DNA of 5,338 nt, taken from contig DNRQ01000220.1 in assembly GCA_003499925.1 (NCBI GenBank), positions 38,034-43,371 on the forward strand. The letters are read 5' to 3'. The notes beneath the pieces were generated by a model. That model searched no databases and was not told the origin of the DNA. It saw only the letters and a list, made by a program, of their open reading frames with translations. The position numbers and the translations under genes are program-made. Of the stretch, positions 1 to 5,153 are shown piece by piece (the stretch's first letter is position 1; every line of letters begins with the position of its first letter). This DNA comes from Geobacter sp. GTDB taxonomy: Bacteria; Desulfobacterota; Desulfuromonadia; Geobacterales; Geobacteraceae.

Positions 1-80
1 CCCCTTGAAGGGGAGGGAGTTCTTTCAGCGGAGGCGGTTTACTGAAGCTTAGCACTGGAGGGCTCCCTGGCGGGAGCTGG
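1..80. other. Non-coding tail downstream of the hybrid kinase gene
   Basis: This short stretch follows the stop codon of the minus-strand kinase gene. It begins with a small GC-rich inverted repeat, CCCCTT-G-AAGGGG (1-13), that runs into a G-rich tract (10-19). Three bases past the kinase stop lies a 6-bp hairpin, GCTCCC/GGGAGC (62-67 and 72-77, loop of 4). No T-tract follows it in the minus-strand direction, so it is not a typical intrinsic terminator. No gene is visible. Confidence 0.5.
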
Positions 81-2744
81 CTATGGTTCCGCCGGCAGCG
101 TTTGGCTCAACACCCGCTCAATGTCGCTGGTGCAGTACGGCTTCAGCAGGGTCGCGCAGAAACCGACCTCGGCGTATTTTGCCATGACCGGATCGTTCGA
201 GTAGCCGCTCGATACTACCAGGCGCGCCTTGGGGTCCATTTCGATGATCCGCTCTGCCGCCTGCTTGCCGCCCATGCCGCCGGGTATGGTCAAATCCATG
301 ATGACGGCTGAGAAGGACGCACCCGTCTCATTGGCCGCCCGGTACAGCTCGATCGCCTCCTTGCCGTCGATGCAGGTCTGCACCTGATAGCCCAACTCCC
401 TCAGCATTTCGGCAGCCAGGTCCCTGATCATCTCCTCGTCGTCCATCACAAGTACCTTACCCCCCTTCTTCCTGGCCGGGGATGGTTCGTGTTCAGGAGT
501 TATCGGCACCGGCGTCTGCACCGTCGAGGGGAGGTAGATGGTGAAGGAGCTACCCTTGCCGATGCTGGAGTCGACCAGGATCAATCCGCCGTGCCTGTTG
601 ATGATCGAGTGCGTCGAGGCGAGGCCGAGCCCGGTGCCGCTCGCCTTGGTGGTGAAATAGGGATCGAAGATCCTCTTCTGGTCGGCTTCCGATATGCCGC
701 ACCCCTCATCGGTAAAGGTCAGGCTGACATACTCCCCGGGCGCCAGGCCGAGCCGGTTGTCGACGTTCAAGGTCGGCTTTTCGCCCCGGATGGTAAGGGT
801 CCCGCCGCCCGGCATGGCGTGCACCGCGTTGATAACGATGTTGTTGAAGGCCTGGTTGATCTGCCCCTCGTCCGCCTCGATGATGGTGTCGGGAATCTCG
901 ATAACCCCCTTGATGTTGGTTCCCCGCAGCACCAGCGAGACCGATTCGCCTACCAGCGTCTTTACCGAAAACGCCTTCTTGATCGGTTGGCCGCCCCTGG
1001 AAAAGGTCAGCAGCTGACATGCCAGTTCGGCCGCCCTCTGGGAGGCCTTTTCCGCCTTCAGCAGCGGAGAGTGCGCCTTGTGCGATGATTCCATGACCAT
1101 CTGGGCAAAGGAGATGTTCCCCATGATCCCGGTGAGGATGTTGTTGAAGTCATGGGCGATGCCGCCGGCCAGAACCCCCAGGCTCTCCAGTTTCTGCATG
1201 TTGAGCATCTGCGCCTCGATGCGCTTGTTGTCATCCTCTGCCGTCTTTCGATCTGTGATGTCGGCGATGATGCCGACCAGCGCCCGGAGCTCTCCCTCCG
1301 CTGTTTCCAGCCTCCTGCCGGAAAGATAGCCCCAGAAATCGCTGCCGTCGTTACGCAGATAGTTGCGCTCGGTGTGGACGAAGTCGATCTCGCCGGAGAT
1401 CAACTGGCGCATCAGGGCGCTGCCGGCCTGATTCGCCAGGGGATGCAGGTGGTCGGTGTAGCGCGAGCCGATGACGTCATCGAGCGGGCAGCCGAACATC
1501 TCGGCCATGCGGTTGTTGGCGAAGCTGATGATTCCCTGCGGATCAACCATGATGATGCCGGCCTGTGAGGTTTCGAAGATGACCCTGAGCCGTTCCTCGC
1601 TTTCCCGAAAGGCATCCTCGGCAAGCTTGCGCTCGGCGATCTCGGCGCGCAGATTGCGGTTCAGGCGCTGAAAGGTCACGACGCTGGCGGTCAGGATGGC
1701 GATTATGGCGCAGGAAATAAGTATGGTGGCTAGCAGCAGGCGGTAATTGTTGCGGGGTCTTGGCTGGTAGATGATGCCGCCGGGATCGAACCCTTCCGGC
1801 AGCATGCGGAGCTCGGAAAAGATTTCAGCGATATGCTCCCAGCGCGACGGGTTTTGATAGCCCAGCTCGATCAAGGTCGGCTGAATCAGGGTGTCCATCT
1901 GATTCGCCTCGAAAATAAGCCACTCCCGGCTTTTTCCCTTGGAATAACGGGACAGGATCAGGTCGGCCATCTCCGACTTGTTGGCCAGGGCGTAACGCCA
2001 GCCGCGCAGGGTGGCCATGCGGAACGCCTCGACGAATTCCGGCCTGGCGTCTATGATCTCCCGCCTGGTGAAAAAGTTGTCGCCGTAAAAGTCGACCCCG
2101 TAGCTCAGCGGCGAAAAGGTGAGGTAGGGCTCGCCGGCCTGTTCCAGAATGAACGGCTCGTTGAAGCTGTAGGCGATCATCACTTCGGCTTTTCCGTCGA
2201 TCAGGTCGCGGGGGTCGCCCTGGTGCGGAACCCGGATGATGCCGTTTTGGTCGATGCCGTTTTTCTTGAGCAGGGCGAGCATGTCGCCGTGCTGGTTCGA
2301 GTACATGAACCTGCGGCCGGCCAGGTCGGCCAGCGAGCGGATGCCGGTTTTTCGCGGAGTAAGGAAGACGGCGGGAGAGTGCTGAAAGATCTGGCCCAGC
2401 ACCACGAGATCCTCGCCATGCGCGCGGTGCAGCAGCAAGGCCGAGGTTCCGACGCCGAAATCGGCACGACCGGAGGTCACCTCATCCTCTACCTCGGTTG
2501 TCGGGCCCCCTTCAACGATGGTGACATCCAGCCCCGCCTCCTGGTAAAAGCCCTTTTCCAAGGCGGCGTAGTACCCTGCGAACTGGAAGTGATGCAGCCA
2601 TTTGAGCTGAATGGTCGCCTTTTCCAGAGCCCGGGCCGGCTGGACCTGGCAGAAGGGAACCAGAAAACAGAGCACGGCGATAATCTGCCTGAACAGAGGC
2701 GATGCCGCGGAAACAAGCTGTTGAACACTCCTGTTAGGATTCAC
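81..2744 (-). CDS. Hybrid sensor histidine kinase with NMT1/THI5-like periplasmic domain, PAS and C-terminal receiver
   Basis: This 887-residue inner-membrane sensor kinase presumably binds a small molecule in the periplasm, autophosphorylates on histidine and passes the phosphate to its own receiver. In order: a signal/anchor segment (about 18-39, ending ARA-LE); an NMT1/THI5-type substrate-binding-protein domain (about 41-325; FQFAGYYAALEKGFYQEAGL is the family hallmark); one transmembrane helix (about 335-357); a PAS domain (about 383-500); HisKA with phospho-acceptor H531 in GGIAHDFNN; HATPase_c with N-box around N634/N639, G1 box D679-EGCGI, F box FDPYFTT, G2 box GTGLGL (703-708) and G3 box GKGSSF; and a receiver (about 763-883) with D768/D769, phospho-acceptor D817, S845/S846 and K868. 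All catalytic residues are present. The start is GTG with AAGG seven bases upstream, and the choice keeps the signal peptide whole. The ligand cannot be told from sequence. No HPt domain or DNA-binding regulator is adjacent, so the output partner is unknown. Confidence 0.95.
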   Translation of the reverse strand: MNPNRSVQQLVSAASPLFRQIIAVLCFLVPFCQVQPARALEKATIQLKWLHHFQFAGYYAALEKGFYQEAGLDVTIVEGGPTTEVEDEVTSGRADFGVGTSALLLHRAHGEDLVVLGQIFQHSPAVFLTPRKTGIRSLADLAGRRFMYSNQHGDMLALLKKNGIDQNGIIRVPHQGDPRDLIDGKAEVMIAYSFNEPFILEQAGEPYLTFSPLSYGVDFYGDNFFTRREIIDARPEFVEAFRMATLRGWRYALANKSEMADLILSRYSKGKSREWLIFEANQMDTLIQPTLIELGYQNPSRWEHIAEIFSELRMLPEGFDPGGIIYQPRPRNNYRLLLATILISCAIIAILTASVVTFQRLNRNLRAEIAERKLAEDAFRESEERLRVIFETSQAGIIMVDPQGIISFANNRMAEMFGCPLDDVIGSRYTDHLHPLANQAGSALMRQLISGEIDFVHTERNYLRNDGSDFWGYLSGRRLETAEGELRALVGIIADITDRKTAEDDNKRIEAQMLNMQKLESLGVLAGGIAHDFNNILTGIMGNISFAQMVMESSHKAHSPLLKAEKASQRAAELACQLLTFSRGGQPIKKAFSVKTLVGESVSLVLRGTNIKGVIEIPDTIIEADEGQINQAFNNIVINAVHAMPGGGTLTIRGEKPTLNVDNRLGLAPGEYVSLTFTDEGCGISEADQKRIFDPYFTTKASGTGLGLASTHSIINRHGGLILVDSSIGKGSSFTIYLPSTVQTPVPITPEHEPSPARKKGGKVLVMDDEEMIRDLAAEMLRELGYQVQTCIDGKEAIELYRAANETGASFSAVIMDLTIPGGMGGKQAAERIIEMDPKARLVVSSGYSNDPVMAKYAEVGFCATLLKPYCTSDIERVLSQTLPAEP

Positions 2745-2751
2745 AGTTGAG

Positions 2752-2755
2752 CCTT
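2752..2755 (-). promoter_or_regulatory. Ribosome binding site of the hybrid kinase gene
   Basis: On the minus strand AAGG sits seven bases before the GTG at 2744. This modest Shine-Dalgarno core supports the GTG start, the one that preserves a complete signal peptide. An ATG at 2760 is out of frame and reaches a stop after a few codons. Confidence 0.55.
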
Positions 2756-2796
2756 ATCATTGCAACTAGTTCAGATGTGCCTGAAACGTGATTCGA

Positions 2797-2812
2797 CGGC
2801 TGAATTCAGCCG
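2797..2812. repeat. Perfect 16-bp palindrome in the PilZ-kinase gap
   Basis: CGGCTGAATTCAGCCG is an exact palindrome centred about 60 bases upstream of the kinase start. As RNA it would form a 6-bp stem with an AATT loop. As DNA it has the symmetry of a dimeric regulator operator. The minus-strand bases that follow are not T-rich, so it does not resemble a terminator. Function is not known. Confidence 0.6.
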
Positions 2813-2825
2813 GTGCTGTTTGTCC

Positions 2826-2846
2826 GCCCGGCCCAATGGCCCGGGC
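2826..2846 (-). repeat. GC-rich inverted repeat just after the PilZ stop
   Basis: GCCCGG (2826-2831) and CCGGGC (2841-2846) can form a 6-bp stem with a 9-base loop, beginning five bases past the stop codon of the minus-strand PilZ gene. There is no following T-tract, so full termination is unlikely. It could stabilise the 3' end of the PilZ message or partly attenuate read-through into the kinase gene. Confidence 0.4.
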
Positions 2847-2851
2847 CAACT

Positions 2852-3244
2852 TCAGAGTGCGCTGTGGTAGTCGGCGAGGTAGGCTCGGATCCGATCCAGA
2901 TCATGCTCAAGTCTGTCCGGGTCCGATGTTATCCGCTCCACCAGGAGCAGGAGGCGGCCCCGGGTCTCGTCGTCGCAGGCGGCAAACCTCATGCCGATCA
3001 GCGATGAGGAACCATGGATCGCTTCGGCGCCCATCTGCAAGGGGGAGTTCGTCTCCGCCTCTTCCTCGGAATGAATACAGAGGGTACAGGGCTGGCCGGC
3101 CGGCACGCTGATGCGATCGTCGAGCTCGACCAGGGCTCCGTTCAGGGAGAGGTTCTCAAGAGTCCCCTGGTAGGAGCGGCCAGAGCAGGCCAGTTCGATC
3201 CGGTACGGGAAGGCCACCCGTTGAAATCTTCGAAGTTCTCTCAC
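2852..3244 (-). CDS. Single-domain PilZ protein (probable c-di-GMP receptor)
   Basis: This is a 130-residue soluble protein made almost wholly of a PilZ domain. PilZ domains bind cyclic-di-GMP and relay its level to motility, pili or exopolysaccharide machinery. Both binding motifs are visible: RxxxR as R5-R-F-Q-R9 near the N terminus, and the [D/N]xSxxG motif as N31-LSLN-G36; a GMRF strand motif follows in the second half. The C-terminal ~35 residues form a charged helical tail typical of small PilZ proteins. The start is GTG with GGAG nine bases upstream. An in-frame TAG lies upstream, and the next candidate start would delete the RxxxR motif. It is followed after 107 bases by the hybrid kinase on the same strand and is divergent from the CheY/CheX-like pair. 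A very good FliA-type promoter lies about 130 bases upstream, suggesting expression with late flagellar genes. The target protein is unknown; a YcgR-like brake is possible, but the YcgR N-terminal domain is absent. Confidence 0.9.
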   Translation of the reverse strand: MRELRRFQRVAFPYRIELACSGRSYQGTLENLSLNGALVELDDRISVPAGQPCTLCIHSEEEAETNSPLQMGAEAIHGSSSLIGMRFAACDDETRGRLLLLVERITSDPDRLEHDLDRIRAYLADYHSAL

Positions 3245-3253
3245 TACAGGGCT

Positions 3254-3257
3254 CTCC
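3254..3257 (-). promoter_or_regulatory. Ribosome binding site of the PilZ gene
   Basis: On the minus strand TAGGAGAG precedes the GTG at 3244. The GGAG core lies nine bases from the start, and an in-frame TAG overlaps this site, so the start cannot lie further upstream. Confidence 0.7.
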
Positions 3258-3371
3258 TATCTTTTCGTTGTCCGGTAAAGTCCCTATCTTGCTGCCCGAT
3301 CGGTGATAATGGAGCGCTTGATCCGTTGCCGCCATTTCATAGACCCGGTAAGTAAGAGACGTCTGTTTCCT

Positions 3372-3399
3372 TTATCGGCCCACGTTGAGATAAGTTCAG
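3372..3399 (-). promoter_or_regulatory. FliA (sigma-28) type promoter for the PilZ gene
   Basis: Read on the minus strand, CTGAA (3399-3395), fifteen bases, then GCCGATAA (3379-3372) match the flagellar sigma factor consensus CTAAA-N15-GCCGATAA at 12 of 13 positions with ideal spacing. The predicted transcript start is near 3365, which gives an untranslated leader of about 120 bases before the PilZ GTG. The motif match is seen directly; its use by FliA is inferred. Confidence 0.6.
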
Positions 3400-3531
3400 T
3401 TATTTCTCCAGGTCGCCTCGATCTACAGCCGACTACTGTCAGCTAAATCCCACTTTGAGCTGGCTGCTGCCAGATTACCAACTCTGTATACAAAAACAAC
3501 CTTTCAGTGTCACAGTGATCATTAAATTTCT

Positions 3532-3560
3532 TTGACATCGGACCTGTGTTGCTCTAATCT
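3532..3560 (+). promoter_or_regulatory. Possible sigma-70 type promoter
   Basis: A perfect TTGACA (3532-3537) is followed by TCTAAT after 15 bases (good hexamer, short spacing) or TAATCT after 17 bases (ideal spacing, weaker hexamer). It faces the CheY-like gene and would give a leader of roughly 240 bases. A second TTGACA (3571-3576) and a TATAAT (3579-3584) lie downstream but are too close together to act as one promoter. Confidence 0.3.
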
Positions 3561-3648
3561 ACCTGAAGATTTGACAGTTATAATTCTCCTTCGGATGGCG
3601 CGACGCTCCAGAAATCTTTCCAATCACCGAATAAGAATGAAGGAAAGC

Positions 3649-3735
3649 GTGAATAAGAAGGGAAAAGAGCAGGCGGAAGATCAGGGCGGGTCGGGCAATT
3701 TAAGGGAGCTCCCGGGGAAGGGGGTGAATTTGTGA
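3649..3735 (+). CDS. Possible 28-residue mini-ORF upstream of the CheY-like gene
   Basis: A GTG start preceded by AAGGAA (3640-3645, spacer of only 3 bases) opens a short lysine- and glutamate-rich frame, beginning VNKKGKEQAEDQ and ending GKGVNL. An in-frame ATG at 3637 would add four residues but lacks a ribosome binding site. Its TGA overlaps the GTG of the next mini-ORF by the four bases GTGA (3732-3735). No family is recognised. It may be a leader peptide or simply chance. Confidence 0.18.
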   Translation: MNKKGKEQAEDQGGSGNLRELPGKGVNL

Positions 3736-3809
3736 AAAGCTGCGATCAGCGCCGATCAGGTAGAGTTGTGAGTCAGCCCGTTTTGTACATGCCAGGAGGC
3801 GCACTATGA
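3732..3809 (+). CDS. Possible 25-residue leader ORF overlapping the CheY-like start
   Basis: A GTG at 3732 is preceded by AAGGGGGTGA (3718-3727), which differs from the full anti-16S complement AAGGAGGTGA by one base, with the core seven bases from the start. The frame encodes 25 residues (MKSCDQRRSG... PGGAL) and stops at TGA 3807-3809, overlapping the ATG of the CheY-like gene as ATGA, the usual layout for translational coupling. The CheY-like gene has its own excellent ribosome binding site inside this frame, so coupling would not be essential. No family is recognised. A competing reading is that this stretch is promoter DNA (see the FliA-like site). Confidence 0.25.
   Translation: MKSCDQRRSGRVVSQPVLYMPGGAL
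3733..3758 (+). promoter_or_regulatory. FliA-like promoter candidate for the CheY-like gene
   Basis: TGAA (3733-3736), fourteen bases, then GCCGATCA (3751-3758) resembles the flagellar sigma consensus: 7 of 8 in the -10 element and 3 of 4 in the -35 core, but the spacer is one base short of the usual 15. It would start transcription about 40 bases before the CheY-like ATG. The same stretch has a heptamer CGATCAG repeated exactly 10 bp apart (3743-3749, 3753-3759), which could instead be a regulator site on one face of the helix. Confidence 0.3.
3794..3799 (+). promoter_or_regulatory. Ribosome binding site of the CheY-like gene
   Basis: AGGAGG, a perfect Shine-Dalgarno hexamer, lies six bases before the ATG at 3806. 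It fixes the start and predicts strong translation. Confidence 0.85.
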
Positions 3810-4165
3810 AAAAAGTCGTTATAGCGGATGACAGTATCGCATTCGCACGTCAGTTGGAGAAGATCATCGCGGGGTCGGGGGAGTTCGAGGTGGTTGCCCA
3901 GGCGCGAAACGGCCTGGAAGCGATCCAGATGTACCAGTTGCACCACCCCGACATCCTCTGCATGGACATGAACATGCCCGGCATGGACGGGATCACGGCG
4001 CTGCGCACCCTTGTCGCGCTGGACAAGCAGGCCAAGGTGGTGATGATAACATCGTTGGGCGGGGTAGGGGACAAGTTCACCGAGGCGCTCAGACTGGGCG
4101 CCAAGGCGGTTTTATCGAAGCCGTTCGAGCCCGAGGAACTGCTGAAGGTCCTGCGCGAACTGTAA
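3806..4165 (+). CDS. CheY-like single-domain response regulator
   Basis: This 119-residue cytoplasmic protein is a lone receiver domain with no output domain. It would take phosphate from a histidine kinase (CheA or another) and signal by protein-protein contact. All active-site residues are in place: acidic pair D8/D9, phospho-acceptor D54 in CMDMNMPGMDG, T82, and K105 in LSKPF. The position equivalent to the switch tyrosine of E. coli CheY (three before the lysine) is V102, so the classical aromatic switch is missing. The start is fixed by a perfect AGGAGG. It lies 90 bases upstream of, and probably co-transcribed with, a CheX-like phosphatase gene. CheX enzymes dephosphorylate CheY-P, so the pair is a plausible substrate and phosphatase. 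No CheA, CheW or chemoreceptor gene is in the window, so it is not certain that it acts in flagellar chemotaxis. The hybrid kinase across the spacer is another possible phosphate donor. Confidence 0.93.
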   Translation: MKKVVIADDSIAFARQLEKIIAGSGEFEVVAQARNGLEAIQMYQLHHPDILCMDMNMPGMDGITALRTLVALDKQAKVVMITSLGGVGDKFTEALRLGAKAVLSKPFEPEELLKVLREL

Positions 4166-4244
4166 CGGTTGGTTGGCTGCCGGAGATCGAGGGGGGGAGC
4201 GGCTGGATATTTTCAGCCACTAGATGCGGGTGTGACCAAGACGC

Positions 4245-4248
4245 GGAG
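4245..4248 (+). promoter_or_regulatory. Ribosome binding site deciding the CheX-like start
   Basis: GGAG lies seven bases before the ATG at 4256. The same frame is open back to a TTG at 4169, but that TTG has no suitable site and the extra 29 residues do not fit the repeat that begins at once after ATG 4256. A GTG at 4250 is too close to the GGAG. Confidence 0.7.
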
Positions 4249-4255
4249 AGTGAAC

Positions 4256-5122
4256 ATGGCGATAAAATTTTTTGGGCAATATCTCTTGGATCGGGGGGCT
4301 GTGTCCGTGGAGCTCCTGCTGAAGGCGGTCGACTTGCAGGATGCCGTCAACCTGAAATTCGGGGCGACGGCGCTGGAGCTGAAATTCATCACCGAAAGCG
4401 AGCTGAAACGGGTCCACAATGCCCAGCGTATCGAGGATCTGATGTTTGGCGATATGGCGATAAAGCTCGGTATCCTGAACCAGGAGCAGATCGGGCAGGT
4501 CCTGAAGCAGCAGCAAAAAACGCATCTGCGCATCGGGGAGGCCCTGGTCCGGGTCGGCGCCCTGAGCGCCGACGACCTCTCCCACCTCCTCGAAGAGTTC
4601 AGGATCGACCAGGCCCTTTACACCACCTCTCAGACCACGATCCCTTCCGGGGTACTGCACCCGGAGGTCTGGGAATTCTGCGCCGACCTCAGCGCAAAGA
4701 TGTTCCTGCGCATCGTCGGGGTGCAGTGCCAGGTGGGGGAATGTGTCCTGGTGGACCGTCTCCCCGGAAGCGACTTCGTGGCGGGGATCGCGCTGGCCGG
4801 GATGGTTTCGGCAAGCTACCACCTGGCCGTTTCCGATCTGCTGCGCAACCGGATTGCGCGGGCCCTGCTCATGGAAGACGACGTCTCCGGTGAGCCCGAT
4901 GAGGTGCTTGAGGATACGGTGCTTGAATTTGCCAACATCGTCTGCGGCAATGTGGCGGCCAAGGCGTCCCAGTACGGAAAGAGCGTCGAGATTCTCCCAC
5001 CCTTTCCGCTTCGCCCCGGCAGGGAGGGGATCGAGGTGCCGTTGGAGAGCTACGGCCTGTTCTTCCCGCTCCATCTGGCCGACGGCGAGCTGGCCGAACT
5101 CACCCTGTTCGTCAGGCGTTGA
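4256..5122 (+). CDS. CheX-like CheY-P phosphatase with N-terminal MshEN-like tandem motifs
   Basis: This 288-residue cytoplasmic protein has two parts. Residues 5-115 consist of four 24-residue motifs (5-28, 34-57, 63-86, 92-115) with linkers of exactly five residues. The motif has G at position 3, hydrophobics at 6-7 and 11-12, G at 10 (three of four copies), L/I at 17 and Q at 24 (three of four), as in the MshEN (GspE/PilB N-terminal) fold that can bind c-di-GMP. Residues ~135-288 form a CheC/CheX/FliY-type domain: a GSDFVAGIALAG strand pair, a helix carrying the catalytic ExxN motif (E224-F-A-N227, in LEFANIVCGN), and a closing FFPLHLADGELAELTLFV segment. Only one ExxN is present, as in CheX and unlike CheC or FliY. 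CheX enzymes hydrolyse the aspartyl-phosphate of CheY-P; the gene before it encodes the likely substrate. It starts at ATG with GGAG upstream and ends at TGA, 31 bases before a terminator. The fold assignment of the C-terminal part is good. Ligand binding by the N-terminal part is inference. Confidence 0.85.
   Translation: MAIKFFGQYLLDRGAVSVELLLKAVDLQDAVNLKFGATALELKFITESELKRVHNAQRIEDLMFGDMAIKLGILNQEQIGQVLKQQQKTHLRIGEALVRVGALSADDLSHLLEEFRIDQALYTTSQTTIPSGVLHPEVWEFCADLSAKMFLRIVGVQCQVGECVLVDRLPGSDFVAGIALAGMVSASYHLAVSDLLRNRIARALLMEDDVSGEPDEVLEDTVLEFANIVCGNVAAKASQYGKSVEILPPFPLRPGREGIEVPLESYGLFFPLHLADGELAELTLFVRR
4268..4600 (+). repeat. Coding region for four MshEN-type 24-residue motifs
   Basis: This section encodes residues 5-115 of the CheX-like protein. 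The four copies begin FFG, KFG, MFG and RIG, and repeat every 29 residues with five-residue linkers DAVNL, RIEDL, QKTHL. In the published MshEN pattern two such 24-residue motifs with a five-residue linker make one c-di-GMP-binding unit, so there is room for two units. The basic residue at motif position 1 is kept in copies 2 (K) and 4 (R) but is F and M in copies 1 and 3, and G10 is K in copy 2, so binding ability may be reduced. The DNA copies have diverged; the repeat shows only at protein level. Confidence 0.75.
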
Positions 5123-5153
5123 GCCAGGGGGGATAGCCCCGCCATCAGGAAAC

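Larger units (their letters stand above)
3245..3805. other. 561-base divergent intergenic region
   Basis: This spacer between the divergent PilZ and CheY-like genes is more AT-rich than the genes around it. It holds the FliA-type promoter reading left (3372-3399), a short hairpin CTGGC-TGCT-GCCAG (3460-3473), two TTGACA hexamers 39 bases apart (3532-3537, 3571-3576), a TATAAT (3579-3584), a 10-bp palindrome GGGAGCTCCC (3704-3713), two possible mini-ORFs (3649-3809) and a FliA-like site near the CheY-like gene. No tRNA, recognised riboswitch or full-length gene could be supported. A 67-codon open frame starting at 3532 has no ribosome binding site and no family features, so only its 3' end is listed separately. 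Confidence 0.6.

Noticed and set aside
62..77. Terminator for the kinase gene
   Set aside because: The GCTCCC/GGGAGC hairpin is short and no T-tract follows in the minus-strand direction.
1833..2750. Long open frame of 305 codons on the plus strand, antisense to the kinase gene
   Set aside because: The minus-strand frame has full sensor-kinase domains through this region. The antisense frame has no recognisable domain and is a by-product of high GC content.
2745..2790. Sigma-70 or sigma-54 promoter directly before the kinase gene
   Set aside because: TGATAA and TTGC elements exist on the minus strand, but no partner lies at proper spacing and the start would fall on or past the ribosome binding site.
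3276..3302. Plus-strand FliA-like pattern TAAAG...CCGAT
   Set aside because: The -35 core and spacing fit, but only 5 of 8 bases match in the -10 element, and the leader to the CheY-like gene would be about 500 bases. Too weak to call.
3540..3554. Possible sigma-54 promoter (GG...TTGC)
   Set aside because: The distance between the GG and GC elements is 9 bases rather than the near-invariant 10, and the -24 element does not match TGGCAC.
3245..3805. GEMM-type c-di-GMP riboswitch, searched for because of the c-di-GMP context
   Set aside because: I could not find the conserved GEMM core segments in either direction in this spacer. A covariance-model scan would be needed to exclude it fully.
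4191..4218. Terminator or frameshift site between the CheY-like and CheX-like genes
   Set aside because: There is a run of seven G (4191-4197) and a 5-bp stem GGCTG/CAGCC (4201-4218), but no T-tract, and both flanking genes are complete, so neither termination nor frameshifting is needed.
4169..4255. N-terminal extension of the CheX-like protein from a TTG at 4169
   Set aside because: No ribosome binding site fits that TTG, the added residues resemble non-coding sequence, and the motif repeat begins right after ATG 4256, which has GGAG at proper spacing.
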